This document shows, piece by piece, positions 30,455 to 39,937 of a stretch of 49,087 nt of DNA. Location of the stretch: assembly GCA_903860935.1 (NCBI GenBank), contig CAIOSQ010000274.1:1-49087 (forward strand), in the 5' to 3' direction. Numbering within the stretch: the first letter of the stretch is position 1; each line of letters begins with the position of its first letter. This DNA comes from an uncultured Rhodospirillales bacterium. GTDB taxonomy: Bacteria; Pseudomonadota; Alphaproteobacteria; CACIAM-22H2. The notes beneath the pieces were generated by a model, which made no database searches, was not told the DNA's origin, and was given only the letters and a program-made list of their open reading frames with translations. The position numbers and the translations under genes are program-made.

Positions 30455-31861
30455 ATGGATGCCGTAGCCGCCCCCCGCGTCGCCGCGATACCGCCGCCGG
30501 AGGACCGCGCCTGGCGTCACGAGATCGCCGCTACGGGGCGCCTCGCGCTGCCGATCGTCGCCACCCAACTCGCCCAGGTCTCGATCATGACGGTCGATGT
30601 CCTGTTGCTCGGCTGGCTCGGGGCGGAGGCCCTGGCGGCCGGCGCGGTCGGCTGGAACCTGTTCTTCATGGTGATGGTCAGCGGCTTCGGCATCTGCATG
30701 GCGACGGCGCCGATGATGGCGCAGGCGATCGGGCGCGGTCGCGGCCATCTGCGCGACGTCCGGCGCAGCATGCGCCAGGGTTTCTGGGCCGCCGGCCTGG
30801 TCACGCTCCTGGGCATGCTTTTGCTGGCCCAGGCGGAGCCGATCTTGCACCTGCTACGCCAGGACCCGGAACTGATCGCCGCCGCATCCGACTATGTCGC
30901 GGTCCTGTCCTGGGGATTGCTGCCGGCGCTGTGGTTCATGGTGCTGCGCCAGTTCGTGGCCGTGCTCCAGCGTCCGCGCGCGGCGCTCGTGGTCCAGGTC
31001 GTCGCCTTCGCCGTCAACGCGGTCGGCAATTACGGGCTGATCTTCGGGCATTTCGGGATGCCGGCGTTGGGCATCGTCGGCTCCGGGCTTGCCAGCACGA
31101 TCGCCAACTGGCTGGCCTTTCTCGCCCTGCTGGGCTTCGTGCTGCTGGACCGCCGGATGCGCAGGTATCGCCTGTTAGGACGGTTCTGGCGCGCCGACTG
31201 GCAGAGGCTGCGCGAGTTGGTGCGGATCGGCCTTCCCGTCTCGGGCGTGCTTCTGCTCGAGGTGGCGGTATTCTCCGCCGCCGTCTACGTGCTCGGTGTC
31301 ATCGGCACCGCGCAGCTCGCCGCGCATCAGATCGCGATCCAGTGCGCGGCTGTCACCTTCATGGTGCCGTTCGGTCTCGCCCAGGCGGCGACGGTGCGGG
31401 TCGGGATCGCCGCCGGCGCGGGGGATCGCGAGGCGGTACGACGCGCCGGGTGGACCGCCTTCCTTCTCGGGCTCGCCTTCATGGGAACCATGGCGATCTC
31501 GCTGTGGCTGCTGCGCTGGCCGATCGTGGGGCTCTTCCTAGATCTCGCCGTGCCCGCGAACCTCGTCGTCGCGGCCTTCGCGGTCGAGTTCCTGGCGATC
31601 GCGGCGATCTTCCAGGTCTTCGACGGAGCGCAGACCATCGCGATGGGCGCGCTGCGCGGTCTCAAGGACACCCGCGTGCCCATGGCCATCGCCGCCTTCG
31701 GCTATTGGGGGCTCGGCTTCACCATCGGATGCGTCGCCGCGTTCCAGTTCGGCCTCGGTGGCGTCGGCGTCTGGATCGGCCTTGCGATCGGCCTTGCGGC
31801 GGTCGCGCTCCTGGCGACGGGACGTTTCGCGGCGCGCGAGCGGTTGGGGCTCCTGTCGTGA
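30455..31861 (+). CDS. MATE-family multidrug efflux protein (NorM-like)
   Basis: A 468-residue inner-membrane antiporter with twelve hydrophobic helices in two six-helix halves. The first half starts LALPIVATQLAQVSIMTVDVLLLGWLG, with Asp in helix 1 as in NorM, and contains NLFFMVMVSG. The second half has IGLPVSGVLLLEVAVFSAAVYV and HQIAIQC. Family members extrude cationic drugs using Na+ or H+. No Shine-Dalgarno is visible other than sequence inside the adjoining hairpin element, so expression may be controlled by it. The stop overlaps the GTG of tlyA. Confidence 0.92.
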   Translation: MDAVAAPRVAAIPPPEDRAWRHEIAATGRLALPIVATQLAQVSIMTVDVLLLGWLGAEALAAGAVGWNLFFMVMVSGFGICMATAPMMAQAIGRGRGHLRDVRRSMRQGFWAAGLVTLLGMLLLAQAEPILHLLRQDPELIAAASDYVAVLSWGLLPALWFMVLRQFVAVLQRPRAALVVQVVAFAVNAVGNYGLIFGHFGMPALGIVGSGLASTIANWLAFLALLGFVLLDRRMRRYRLLGRFWRADWQRLRELVRIGLPVSGVLLLEVAVFSAAVYVLGVIGTAQLAAHQIAIQCAAVTFMVPFGLAQAATVRVGIAAGAGDREAVRRAGWTAFLLGLAFMGTMAISLWLLRWPIVGLFLDLAVPANLVVAAFAVEFLAIAAIFQVFDGAQTIAMGALRGLKDTRVPMAIAAFGYWGLGFTIGCVAAFQFGLGGVGVWIGLAIGLAAVALLATGRFAARERLGLLS

Positions 31862-32601
31862 GTGGCGCGGGACGGCAGCGCGCGGATGTCGCGCTCGTGG
31901 AGCGCGGGCTGGTCGAGAGCCGCGCGCGGGCCCAGGCCGTGATCCTCGCCGGGCTGGTGTTCAGCGGCGAGCGGCGGATCGACAAGGCCGGCGCACCGGT
32001 CGCCTCCGACCAGCCGCTCGAGTTGCGTGGCCGCGATCATCCCTGGGTCAGCCGCGGCGGGCTCAAGCTCGACCATGCGCTGCGCAGCTTCGCGATCGAC
32101 GCGACGGGCGCGGTCGCCATCGATGTCGGCGCCTCGACCGGCGGCTTCACCGACGTGCTGCTCGCCCGTGGCGCCGCGCGCGTCCATGCCGTCGATGTCG
32201 GCCATGGCCAGTTGGCCTGGAAGCTGCGCCAGGACGCCCGCGTCGTGGTCCACGAAAAGACGAACGCCCGGCATCTGGACCGCGCGCGCATTCCGGAACC
32301 GGTCGACATCGTCGTCTGCGACGCCAGCTTCATCGGGCTGGAAACGGTGCTGCCCGCGGCGCTCGCCCTGGCGCGGCCCGGCGCGTGGCTGGTCGCGCTG
32401 ATCAAGCCGCAATTCGAGGTCGGCGCCGCGCGTGTCGGCAAGGGCGGGGTCGTGCGCGATCCGGCCCTGCACGAGGAGGTCTGCGCGCGCATCGCCGCAT
32501 GGCTGCCCACGCAGGGTTGGCAGGTTGCGGGCCTTGCCGAGAGCCCTATCCTGGGTCCTGAAGGCAACAAGGAGTTCCTGATCGCGGCACGCAAGGACTG
32601 A
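31858..32601 (+). CDS. tlyA: TlyA-family 2'-O-ribose rRNA methyltransferase
   Basis: A 247-residue protein started by GTG 31858, which overlaps the MATE stop. Residues 8-65 form an S4 RNA-binding domain (RADVALVERGLVESRARAQ, then LAGLVFSGERRIDKAG). An FtsJ-like Rossmann methyltransferase follows, with SAM motif IDVGASTGGFTDVLLARGA near 83-101, a VDIVVCDASFIG motif, and KPQFEVGAARVGKGGVVRD. TlyA enzymes methylate 16S and 23S rRNA; some homologues act as haemolysins. Start and end agree with usual family length. Confidence 0.93.
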   Translation: MSGAGRQRADVALVERGLVESRARAQAVILAGLVFSGERRIDKAGAPVASDQPLELRGRDHPWVSRGGLKLDHALRSFAIDATGAVAIDVGASTGGFTDVLLARGAARVHAVDVGHGQLAWKLRQDARVVVHEKTNARHLDRARIPEPVDIVVCDASFIGLETVLPAALALARPGAWLVALIKPQFEVGAARVGKGGVVRDPALHEEVCARIAAWLPTQGWQVAGLAESPILGPEGNKEFLIAARKD

Positions 32602-32634
32602 CCGGTCCCGCGCGACGACGATCGCATCGCCCCC

Positions 32635-34176
32635 ATGGACAAGCCCGATCCCTCCGCGTCTCCCGCGCCCGGCCTCGCGCCGCGCGACGTCTCGCTCGTC
32701 ATCGTCGGCGCGATGATCGCGATCTTCCTGGCGGCGCTGGACCAGACGATCGTCGCCACCGCGTTGCCGTCGATCGCCCGGGATCTCGGCGATGTCGCGT
32801 TGCTGTCCTGGGTGGTCACCGCCTACATGGTGACGTCGATCTGCGCGACCGCGGTCGCGGGCAAGCTCAGCGACGTCCATGGCCGCCGCCGCCTGATGCT
32901 CGCGGCGCTCGCGATCTTCGTCCTCGCCTCGGTGTTCTGCGCCCTGGCCGAGAGCATGCCGGCGCTGATCGCCGCGCGCGCGCTCAAGGGTGTCGGCGGC
33001 GGCGCGCTGGTCACGCTGGCGCAGACCATCGTCGCGGACGTCGTCAGCCCGCGCGAGCGCGGCCGCTACGCGGCGCATTTCTCGGGCATGTGGGCGATCG
33101 CCTCGCTGCTCGGCCCGACGATCGGCGGCGCGCTGACCCAATATGTCGGCTGGCACTGGATCTTCTGGATCAACCTGCCGCTCGGCCTGGTCGCGCTGGT
33201 CGCGGTCGACAGCGTGCTGCGCAAGCTGCCGGTGCGCGCGGCGCCCGGCCGGATCGACGCGCCGAGCATGGCGTTGCTGCCGCTTGCGACGACGGCGATG
33301 CTCTTCGCCCTGTCCTGGGGCGGCGTGCGCCATCCCTGGCTGTCGCTGCCTGTGCTGGGCGCGGCCTCGCTCGCGCTGATCGCCGGCTGGATGTTCTGGC
33401 GCCGGCAGCACGGGCTCGACGAGCCTGTCTTCGCGCCCGGCTTCCTCGCCGATCCCGTGGTCGGCCGTGTGCTGCCGGCGATGTTCTTCGGCTTCGGCGC
33501 CTATCTCGCGCTGGCCATCACCCTGCCGGTCTTCCTGCAGGTCGTGCTGCGCCAGTCGCCCGGGGATGCGGGGCTGTTGATGATTCCGCTCACCTTCTCG
33601 ACGACCATCACCGCCTACTGGTCAGGACGTTTCCTGCGCAGGACCGGGAATTACCGCCGTCCGCCGCTGCTCGGCTTCCCTTTGGCTGCCGCCTCGGCGC
33701 TGATCTTCGCGGTCTTCGTCGACCATGCGACGCCGTGGTCGACGGCGCTCCTGATGCTGGGGATCGGGCTCGGCATCGGCCCGATCTTCCCGACCGCGAT
33801 CGTGGCGGCGCAGAACGCGGTGGCGCCGCGCGACATCGGTGCCGTCACCGGGGCGGTGGGCTATGCGCGCTCGCTCGGCGGCGCGGTCGGCGCGGCCGCG
33901 GCCACGGCGCTGGTGCTGGCGCTCGTGCCGCGCGGCGGCGAGCTGCGCGGCCTCGACGATCTCGTGCGCGCACAGCTGGGAACGGCGGAGCGCGCGATGG
34001 TGGCCGGGGCCTATCGCTGGCTGTTCGTCGCGATCGCGATCATGATTTTCGTCGGCTGGGCGATGTACAGCCGGGTCGTGGCCCTGCCCCTGCGCACGCA
34101 GCCCGCGATGGGCGGCGGCCAAGGTCAGCCCGCGTCGGGAGCGTCGCCCTCCGGAGCCTCGCGCGACGGCCAATAG
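32635..34176 (+). CDS. DHA2-type MFS drug efflux transporter (14-helix, EmrB/QacA-like)
   Basis: A 513-residue inner-membrane permease. It has the EmrB/QacA signature AALDQTIVATALPSIARDL in helix 1 (motif D1), motif A GKLSDVHGRRRLML, a motif B-like ARALKGVGGG and motif C LLGPTIGGALTQYVGW. About fourteen hydrophobic segments are present, matching proton-driven drug exporters of the DHA2 family. No membrane-fusion partner gene is adjacent. Its last 52 bases overlap the end of the convergent gene at 34125-34670, which is an unusually long tail-to-tail overlap. Confidence 0.9.
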   Translation: MDKPDPSASPAPGLAPRDVSLVIVGAMIAIFLAALDQTIVATALPSIARDLGDVALLSWVVTAYMVTSICATAVAGKLSDVHGRRRLMLAALAIFVLASVFCALAESMPALIAARALKGVGGGALVTLAQTIVADVVSPRERGRYAAHFSGMWAIASLLGPTIGGALTQYVGWHWIFWINLPLGLVALVAVDSVLRKLPVRAAPGRIDAPSMALLPLATTAMLFALSWGGVRHPWLSLPVLGAASLALIAGWMFWRRQHGLDEPVFAPGFLADPVVGRVLPAMFFGFGAYLALAITLPVFLQVVLRQSPGDAGLLMIPLTFSTTITAYWSGRFLRRTGNYRRPPLLGFPLAAASALIFAVFVDHATPWSTALLMLGIGLGIGPIFPTAIVAAQNAVAPRDIGAVTGAVGYARSLGGAVGAAAATALVLALVPRGGELRGLDDLVRAQLGTAERAMVAGAYRWLFVAIAIMIFVGWAMYSRVVALPLRTQPAMGGGQGQPASGASPSGASRDGQ

Positions 34177-34670
34177 GCTTCGATCGTCGGGATCATGTCC
34201 GTCGCGCGGTGGTCGAGGCCCTGCGCGATGATCGAGATGCCGAAGGGCATACCGGCCGCTTTGACCACCGGATCGCCGAGCATCCGCTTGCCCAGCCGGA
34301 TCCGCGCGAACACATCCGGGTCGATCTCGATGTCGAGCCGCCCGCCACCGATCAGGATCAGGCTGCGCGTGGCGCCGACGCGGGTGATCGCGTGCCACGG
34401 GATCGCCGTGTCGGTGGCCTGGGGCAGGGCCATCCCCTCGGGGCCGATCGCCACGACCGGCGTCGGGTCGAGAAAGCGCTGCAGGCATTGCCAGACATGG
34501 ACGCCGAGCAGCCCCGCCACCATCAGCGCGCCGATCCAGGGCGTCTCGGAATCGCCGACATTGGCGCGCACGTACCAGAGCGCGCCGAGCACGACCGCGA
34601 GGCCCATCGTGCCGTTCATCGCCGCGACGACGCGCGAATGGCGCACGACCAGACGAGGGGTGCCCGTCAT
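34125..34670 (-). CDS. STM3941-like small membrane protein, function unknown
   Basis: A 181-residue protein with two N-terminal hydrophobic segments (about 17-38 and 45-62), then a soluble domain with VVAIGPEGMAL, IPWHAITRVGATRS and ILIGGGRLDIEIDP. This is the two-helix plus PH-like layout of STM3941/bPH-type proteins. It may be a peripheral membrane protein; no activity is known to me. It is the last gene of a minus-strand fabI-aroC group, 13 bases after aroC, and overlaps the MFS gene tail-to-tail. Confidence 0.7.
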   Translation of the reverse strand: MTGTPRLVVRHSRVVAAMNGTMGLAVVLGALWYVRANVGDSETPWIGALMVAGLLGVHVWQCLQRFLDPTPVVAIGPEGMALPQATDTAIPWHAITRVGATRSLILIGGGRLDIEIDPDVFARIRLGKRMLGDPVVKAAGMPFGISIIAQGLDHRATDMIPTIEAYWPSREAPEGDAPDAG

Positions 34671-34683
34671 CGCGGTGCCGGGC

Positions 34684-35754
34684 TCAGCCGCATTGCGCGC
34701 GATGGCGCAGCAGATGGTCCGCGAGCACGCAGGCCATCATCGCTTCGCCCACGGGTACCGCGCGGATGCCGACGCAGGGGTCATGACGGCCGATCGTGCG
34801 GATGTCGGTGTCGGAACCGTCGAGGTCGATCGTCCGCCGCGGCGACAGGATCGACGAGGTCGGCTTGACGGCGAAGCGCAGCACGATGTCCTGCCCGGTC
34901 GAGATGCCGCCCAGCAGGCCACCCGCGTTGTTCGCGAGGAATTCCGGGCCGTCGGGACCGGCGCGCATTTCGTCGGCATTCTCCTCGCCGGACAACTCCG
35001 CGGCACCGAAGCCGGCGCCGATTTCCACGCCCTTGACCGCGTTGATGCCCATCATCGCAGCCGCGAGATCGGCGTCGAGCTTGCCGTAGATCGGGGCGCC
35101 GAGGCCCGCGGGCACGCCGCTGGCGACGACCTCGATCACCGCGCCGACGGAAGATCCTGCCTTGCGCACCGCGTCGAGTTGGCCTTCCCAGGCTTGCGCC
35201 GCCTGGCGGTCGGGGCAGAAGAACGGGTTCTCGGCGACGGCCGACCAGTCCCAGCGGGCGCGGTCGATGCGGTGGCGGCCAAGCTGGATGAGCGCGCCGC
35301 GGATCTCGACCTGCGCCCCCAGCACGACGCGCGCCACCGCGCCGGCGGCGACGCGCATGGCGGTCTCGCGCGCCGAGGAGCGCCCACCGCCGCGATGATC
35401 GCGGATCCCGTATTTGCGCCAATAGGCATAGTCGGCATGGCCGGGTCGGAATTTCGCGGCGATCTCGCCGTAATCCTTGGACCGCGCGTCCTCGTTCTCG
35501 ATCTGCAGCGCGATCGGCGTGCCCGTGGTCAGGCCGTCGAGCACGCCCGACAGGATGCGGACCCGGTCGGGTTCGCGGCGCTGGGTCGTGAATCGCGACT
35601 GGCCGGGGCGGCGGCGGTCGAGGTCGCGCTGGATGTCGGCCTCGGTCAGGGCGAGGCGCGGCGGCGTGCCGTCCACGACGCAACCGATTGCAGGCCCATG
35701 GCTCTCGCCCCAGGTGGTGACGCGGAACAGGTGTCCGAAGCTGTTATGCGACAT
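34684..35754 (-). CDS. aroC: chorismate synthase
   Basis: A 356-residue cytosolic enzyme that converts 5-enolpyruvylshikimate 3-phosphate to chorismate using reduced FMN, the last step of the shikimate pathway. It opens with [20 protein letters not shown], with the family GESHGPAIG motif at about 16-24. Also present are [31 protein letters not shown] and the C-terminal FAVKPTSSI stretch. Length is typical. It starts 21 bases after fabI and is presumably transcribed from the fabI promoter. Confidence 0.96.
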   Translation of the reverse strand: MSHNSFGHLFRVTTWGESHGPAIGCVVDGTPPRLALTEADIQRDLDRRRPGQSRFTTQRREPDRVRILSGVLDGLTTGTPIALQIENEDARSKDYGEIAAKFRPGHADYAYWRKYGIRDHRGGGRSSARETAMRVAAGAVARVVLGAQVEIRGALIQLGRHRIDRARWDWSAVAENPFFCPDRQAAQAWEGQLDAVRKAGSSVGAVIEVVASGVPAGLGAPIYGKLDADLAAAMMGINAVKGVEIGAGFGAAELSGEENADEMRAGPDGPEFLANNAGGLLGGISTGQDIVLRFAVKPTSSILSPRRTIDLDGSDTDIRTIGRHDPCVGIRAVPVGEAMMACVLADHLLRHRAQCG

Positions 35755-35775
35755 CGTGCGGGCCCGGGACCGGCG

Positions 35776-36615
35776 TCATTTCTGCGGCTTGAAGCCCGCC
35801 AGCATCTCGGCCACCTCGGGCGCGGCGTCGACGGCCATCATGCCGACGACGTGGTAGCCGCAATCGACATGATGGGTTTCGCCGGTCACGCCGCGGCCGA
35901 GGTCGGACAACAGGTAGAGCCCGGCATTGCCGACTTCCTCCGTCGTCACGTTGCGGCGCAGCGGCGCGTTGAGCTCGTTCCATTTGAGGATATAGCGGAA
36001 ATCGCCGATGCCGGAGGCGGCGAGGGTCTTGATCGGTCCGGCCGAGATCGCGTTCACCCGGATTCCGCGGGGGCCAAGATCGGCGGCGAGATAGCGGACC
36101 GAGGCCTCGAGCGCCGCCTTGGCCACGCCCATCACGTTGTAATGCGGCATCACGCGCTCGGCCCCGTAGTAGCTGAGCGTCAGCAGGCTTCCGCCGGCGT
36201 TCATCAGCGGCGCGGCGCGGCGGCAGAGATCGGTGAAGGAGAAGCAGGAGATGTCGAGCGTGCGCAGGAAATTGGCGCGCGTCGTGTCGACATAGAGGCC
36301 CTTGAGTTCCTCCTTGTCGGAATAGGCGATGGCATGGACGACGAAATCCAGCCCGCCCCAATCCTGCTGCAGCGTCGCGAAGACGGCGTCGAGCGAGGCG
36401 GGATCGGTGACATCGGCGGCCAGGACATGCTTCACGCCCAACTCGGCGGCCAGCGGGCGCACGCGCTTTTCCAGCGCCTCGCCCTGGAAGGTGAAGGCCA
36501 GTTCGGCGCCCTGCGCGGCGCAGGCCTTGGCGATTCCCCAGGCGATGGAGCGGTCGTTCGCCACGCCCATGACAAGCCCGCGCTTGCCCGCCATCAGGGT
36601 TCCGGTGCTGGTCAT
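35776..36615 (-). CDS. fabI: NADH-dependent enoyl-[acyl-carrier-protein] reductase
   Basis: A 279-residue SDR-type enzyme performing the last reduction of fatty-acid elongation. The nucleotide-binding motif is GVANDRSIAWGIAKACA near 17-33. The catalytic Tyr-x6-Lys is within YNVMGVAKAALE (residues ~160-170), after LLTLSYYGAERVMPHY. IRVNAISAGPIKTLAASGI and the C-terminal GETHHVDCGYH are also typical. First gene of the fabI-aroC group, with a recognisable promoter upstream (36667-36694). Confidence 0.96.
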   Translation of the reverse strand: MTSTGTLMAGKRGLVMGVANDRSIAWGIAKACAAQGAELAFTFQGEALEKRVRPLAAELGVKHVLAADVTDPASLDAVFATLQQDWGGLDFVVHAIAYSDKEELKGLYVDTTRANFLRTLDISCFSFTDLCRRAAPLMNAGGSLLTLSYYGAERVMPHYNVMGVAKAALEASVRYLAADLGPRGIRVNAISAGPIKTLAASGIGDFRYILKWNELNAPLRRNVTTEEVGNAGLYLLSDLGRGVTGETHHVDCGYHVVGMMAVDAAPEVAEMLAGFKPQK

Positions 36616-36666
36616 AAGTCCATGCTCCCGTTGATAAATCCGAATTTTCGAAGGGATTCGTCGGGC

Positions 36667-36694
36667 ATCCTACACGCAAACGCCGGACCGTCAA
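36667..36694 (-). promoter_or_regulatory. predicted sigma-70-type promoter of fabI-aroC
   Basis: Reading the minus strand, TTGACG (36694-36689) and TAGGAT (36672-36667) are separated by 16 bases, matching the housekeeping consensus at five and four positions. Transcription would begin about 45 bases before the fabI ATG. GGGAG near 36625-36629 serves as ribosome-binding site. It lies in the 175-base divergent spacer toward pdxH (36616-36790). Confidence 0.55.
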
Positions 36695-36721
36695 CAACCA
36701 GCCGCCCCGCGCGGCGGCGGA

Positions 36722-36748
36722 TTGCCGCAGGCCGGGATGACCTATCTT
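36722..36748 (+). promoter_or_regulatory. weak candidate promoter of pdxH
   Basis: TTGCCG (36722-36727) and TATCTT (36743-36748) with a 15-base spacer. The spacing is short and the -35 imperfect, so this is a tentative call. A small dyad (ATCCT/AGGAT near 36769-36780) follows in the leader. Confidence 0.3.
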
Positions 36749-36790
36749 TGCTGGAGCAAGACCCGTCCATCCTCCAGGATCCGCTCCGCC

Positions 36791-37411
36791 ATGACCGATT
36801 CCGCGCCCCCCGTTCAGCCGCCGCTGATCGATCCCGCCCATGACCCGTTCCAGCGTTTCGAGGCCTGGATGGCCGAGGCCGCGGCGCGCGAACCGAACGA
36901 CCCCAACGCGATGGCGCTGGCCACTGCCGACGCGCAGGGCCGGCCCAGCGTGCGGATGGTGCTGCTCAAGGGCGTCGATCACGGGGGTTTCGTCTTCTAC
37001 ACCAATCTCGAGAGCCGCAAGGGTGGGGAACTCGCCGCGAACCCGCACGCGGCGCTTCTGTTCCATTGGAAGTCGCTGCAGCGTCAGGTGCGCGTGGAAG
37101 GTCCGGTCACGCCGGTGACCGACGCCGAGGCGGATGCGTATTTCGCGTCGCGCGCCCGCACGAGCCGCATCGGCGCCTGGGCATCGCGCCAATCCCGGCC
37201 GATGGAGGGGCGGTTCGAACTGGAGCGCCGCGTCGCCGAGTACGGCGCGCGCTATGCGATCGGCGAGGTGCCGCGCCCGCCCCATTGGTCGGGCTTCCGC
37301 CTCGTCCCCGCACGGATCGAGTTCTGGCAGGATCGCGCGTTCCGGCTCCATGACCGCGTCGTTCATGTCCGCGACGGCGCCGGCTGGCGCACCGAGCGCC
37401 TGTTTCCGTGA
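36791..37411 (+). CDS. pdxH: pyridoxamine/pyridoxine 5'-phosphate oxidase
   Basis: A 206-residue FMN enzyme that oxidises PNP or PMP to pyridoxal 5'-phosphate. The family order is complete: [81 protein letters not shown], and the C-terminal [13 protein letters not shown] followed by RIEFWQ. ATG 36791 is chosen because the longer frame from 36722 would include promoter-like sequence. The stop overlaps the GTG of the cation transporter gene. Confidence 0.95.
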   Translation: MTDSAPPVQPPLIDPAHDPFQRFEAWMAEAAAREPNDPNAMALATADAQGRPSVRMVLLKGVDHGGFVFYTNLESRKGGELAANPHAALLFHWKSLQRQVRVEGPVTPVTDAEADAYFASRARTSRIGAWASRQSRPMEGRFELERRVAEYGARYAIGEVPRPPHWSGFRLVPARIEFWQDRAFRLHDRVVHVRDGAGWRTERLFP

Positions 37412-38325
37412 CCGCCCGTGCCGATCGCCACGAAGCCGGCGCGCTGATGCGGCGCGCCGCGATGGCCTCCGTGGTCGTCGCGGCGACGCTGATCCTGGCC
37501 AAGGTCGGGGCTTGGCTGATGACCGACTCCGTGGCGGTACTGTCGAGCCTGCTGGACTCCCTGCTCGACGCCGCAGCCTCGGTGATCAACCTTGTCGCCG
37601 TCCGCCATGCCCTGACCCCGGCGGATGACGATCACCGGTTCGGCCACGGCAAGGCCGAGCCGCTGGCCGGGCTCGCGCAATCCGCGTTCATCTGCGGGTC
37701 GTCGCTGATCCTGCTCATGGAGGCGATCCACAGGTTCGGCGCGCCGCAGCCGGTGCAGCGGCCGGAAATCGGGATCGCGGTCGCGCTGCTGTCGATCCTG
37801 CTCTCCGCGGCCCTGGTCGTCTACCAGCGCCGGGTCGTCGCCCGGACCGGCTCGGTCGCGATCGCCGCGGACTCGCTGCACTACGGAAGCGACGCCCTGC
37901 TCAACGGCGCCGTCATCGCCGCCATCGTGATCGGTCGGTTCTTCGACCTGCCGTTGGCCGATCCGGTCTTCGGTGCCCTGATCGCGCTGTGGATCCTCTA
38001 CGGGGCGATCCGGATCGCGCGCCAGTCCTTCGACCTGCTCATGGATCGCGAATTGCCGGCCGACGACCGCGCCCGGATCCTGACGATCGCGCGTGCGCGG
38101 CCCGAAGTGCGCGACGTGCATGATCTGCGGACCCGCTCCGCAGGCACGCATATTTTCGTGCAGATGCATATCGAACTCGATCCCGACATGCGTCTGGCGC
38201 GCGCCCATGCGATCGCCGACGGCGTCGAGCACGACATCCGCGCCGCCTACCCGCATGCGGAGATCATCATCCACCAGGATCCGGCCGGCGAGATGGAGGC
38301 GCATCGCGCGCAGGCCGCGCCATGA
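37408..38325 (+). CDS. cation diffusion facilitator (FieF/ZitB-like)
   Basis: A 305-residue inner-membrane metal/proton antiporter started by GTG 37408. Six hydrophobic helices are visible. Metal-site residues occur as DSLLDAAAS in helix 2 (DxxxD type) and [12 protein letters not shown] in helix 5 (HxxxD). The loop [18 protein letters not shown] is the classic CDF motif. A C-terminal cytoplasmic dimerisation domain (about 210-300) carries [19 protein letters not shown]. The probable substrate is Zn2+ or Fe2+. It overlaps pdxH and the following kinase gene. Confidence 0.93.
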   Translation: MTARADRHEAGALMRRAAMASVVVAATLILAKVGAWLMTDSVAVLSSLLDSLLDAAASVINLVAVRHALTPADDDHRFGHGKAEPLAGLAQSAFICGSSLILLMEAIHRFGAPQPVQRPEIGIAVALLSILLSAALVVYQRRVVARTGSVAIAADSLHYGSDALLNGAVIAAIVIGRFFDLPLADPVFGALIALWILYGAIRIARQSFDLLMDRELPADDRARILTIARARPEVRDVHDLRTRSAGTHIFVQMHIELDPDMRLARAHAIADGVEHDIRAAYPHAEIIIHQDPAGEMEAHRAQAAP

Positions 38326-39869
38326 CGGGCGGCGCGCAGGACGAGGTCCTCGCGTTCCTGTCCGACCCTGCCCTGCATGGCGGGACCGTGCCGCGCCGCA
38401 TCGACACCCACGGCTCGGTGGTCTTCCTCGCCGGCGAGCGCGCCTACAAGCTCAAGCGCGCCGTCGCTTTTTCCTACATGGATTTCTCGACCGTCGGGCG
38501 CCGACGGGAGATGTGCCGCGCCGAACTCGCGGTCAATCGCCGGACCGCGGCCGCGCTTTATCTCGGCGTGGCCGCGATCGTGCGGCGCGGCGGCGCGCTC
38601 GCCCTGGTCCCCGAGGCCGCGGTCGGCGCGGACGAGGCCCTCGACTGGGTCGTCGAGATGCGCCGCTTTCCGGCGGGGGCGGAGTTCGACGCGCTGGCGG
38701 CGCGGGGAGCCCTCGACCTGCCGCTGGTGCGCCGTCTGGCCGGGGTCGTGGCGCGTTTTCACGGCGCGCAGGCGCCGGAGCCGGGATGGGGCGGGGCTGC
38801 GGGCCTCGCCGCCGTCGTCGCCGAGAACCGGCGCGAATGCGCGGCCATGCCCGATCTCCTCGATCCGCGCATGGCCGCCGTCGCGGATCAGGCCTGTGCC
38901 GCGGCGCTGGAGCGCGTCGCCGCGCTGCTCGACCGCCGCGCGCGCGACGGCGCGGTGCGGCACTGCCATGGCGATCTCCATCTCGGCAATGTCTGCCTGT
39001 TCGAGGGCGAACCGGTGCCCTTCGACGCCATCGAGTTCAATCCGGCGATCGCATGCGTCGACACCCTTTTCGACCTCGCCTTCCTGCTCATGGACCTCGA
39101 ACTGCGCGCCTCGCGCGGACACGCGAACGCGGCGCTCAACGCCTATCTGGAGATCCATCCCGAGGACGCAGGCCTCGCGGCGCTGCCGCTGATGCTCGCC
39201 TTGCGCGCGGGGATCCGCGCCCATACCCGCGCGGTGGCGTCGCGTGCGCAGACCGATGCGGCGCGCCGTGGCGCCATGGAGGCCGATGCGCGGCGTCACC
39301 TGGTCGCCATAACCGCATTCCTCGCGCCGCCGACGCCGCGCCTGATCGCCGTCGGCGGCGTCTCGGGCACCGGCAAGTCGACGCTGGCGCGCGGCCTTGC
39401 CCCTGGCTTGGGCGCGGTGGCGCCAGGGGCCGTGATCTTGCGCAGCGACGCGATACGCAAGGAATTCGCCGGCGTCGATCCTTCGACGCCGCTGAGCCCG
39501 GATCAGTACGGCGTCGCGGCGACGGCCCGCGTCTATGCGGCGCTGATGGCGCGGGCCGCGGCGATCCTCCACGCAGGCTACCCGGTCGTGCTCGACGCCG
39601 TGTTCGGTCGCCCGGAGGAGCGCGCGGCCGCGGCGGCCGTGGCGGCTGCGGCCGGGTGCCGCTTCGATGGGATGTGGCTCGAGGCCGGGCGCGATGTCGC
39701 CGCGACGCGCATCGCCGGGCGCCGGGGCGACGCCTCGGACGCCACCGTCGCCGTGCTCGACATCCAGCTGGCCAGGGACCCCGGCGCCCTCGGCGACTGG
39801 CACCGGATCGATGCCCGCGGCGAGCCGTCGCAGGTGCTGGCGCGGGCGCGGATCGCCATGTCACGATAG
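38322..39869 (+). CDS. fused APH-like phosphotransferase and P-loop kinase
   Basis: A 515-residue two-domain cytosolic protein. Residues ~40-300 look like an aminoglycoside-phosphotransferase fold (COG2187 type): AYKLKRAVAFSYMDFST, then the catalytic loop CHGDLHLGNVCLF and the metal-binding AIEFNPAIACVDTLFDLAFL. Residues ~340-515 are a P-loop kinase (COG0645 type) with Walker A GGVSGTGKSTLARGL near 345-359, LRSDAIRKE and VVLDAVFGRPEER. The physiological substrate of this fusion family is unknown to me. It overlaps the CDF gene by four bases, and a 68-base gap separates it from the stress protein gene. Confidence 0.85.
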   Translation: MTGGAQDEVLAFLSDPALHGGTVPRRIDTHGSVVFLAGERAYKLKRAVAFSYMDFSTVGRRREMCRAELAVNRRTAAALYLGVAAIVRRGGALALVPEAAVGADEALDWVVEMRRFPAGAEFDALAARGALDLPLVRRLAGVVARFHGAQAPEPGWGGAAGLAAVVAENRRECAAMPDLLDPRMAAVADQACAAALERVAALLDRRARDGAVRHCHGDLHLGNVCLFEGEPVPFDAIEFNPAIACVDTLFDLAFLLMDLELRASRGHANAALNAYLEIHPEDAGLAALPLMLALRAGIRAHTRAVASRAQTDAARRGAMEADARRHLVAITAFLAPPTPRLIAVGGVSGTGKSTLARGLAPGLGAVAPGAVILRSDAIRKEFAGVDPSTPLSPDQYGVAATARVYAALMARAAAILHAGYPVVLDAVFGRPEERAAAAAVAAAAGCRFDGMWLEAGRDVAATRIAGRRGDASDATVAVLDIQLARDPGALGDWHRIDARGEPSQVLARARIAMSR

Positions 39870-39937
39870 AAGACTGTGATGGGCGGATGGATCGGCACGA
39901 GCGACCCGCGGTGCCGCGCCCATCGGGGGAGAGGCCG

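Noticed and set aside
34125-34176. 52-base tail-to-tail overlap as a sign of a false gene
   Set aside because: Both reading frames keep sensible protein sequence up to their stops (MFS tail is hydrophilic; STM3941-like tail contains EAYWPSREA), so I keep both genes.
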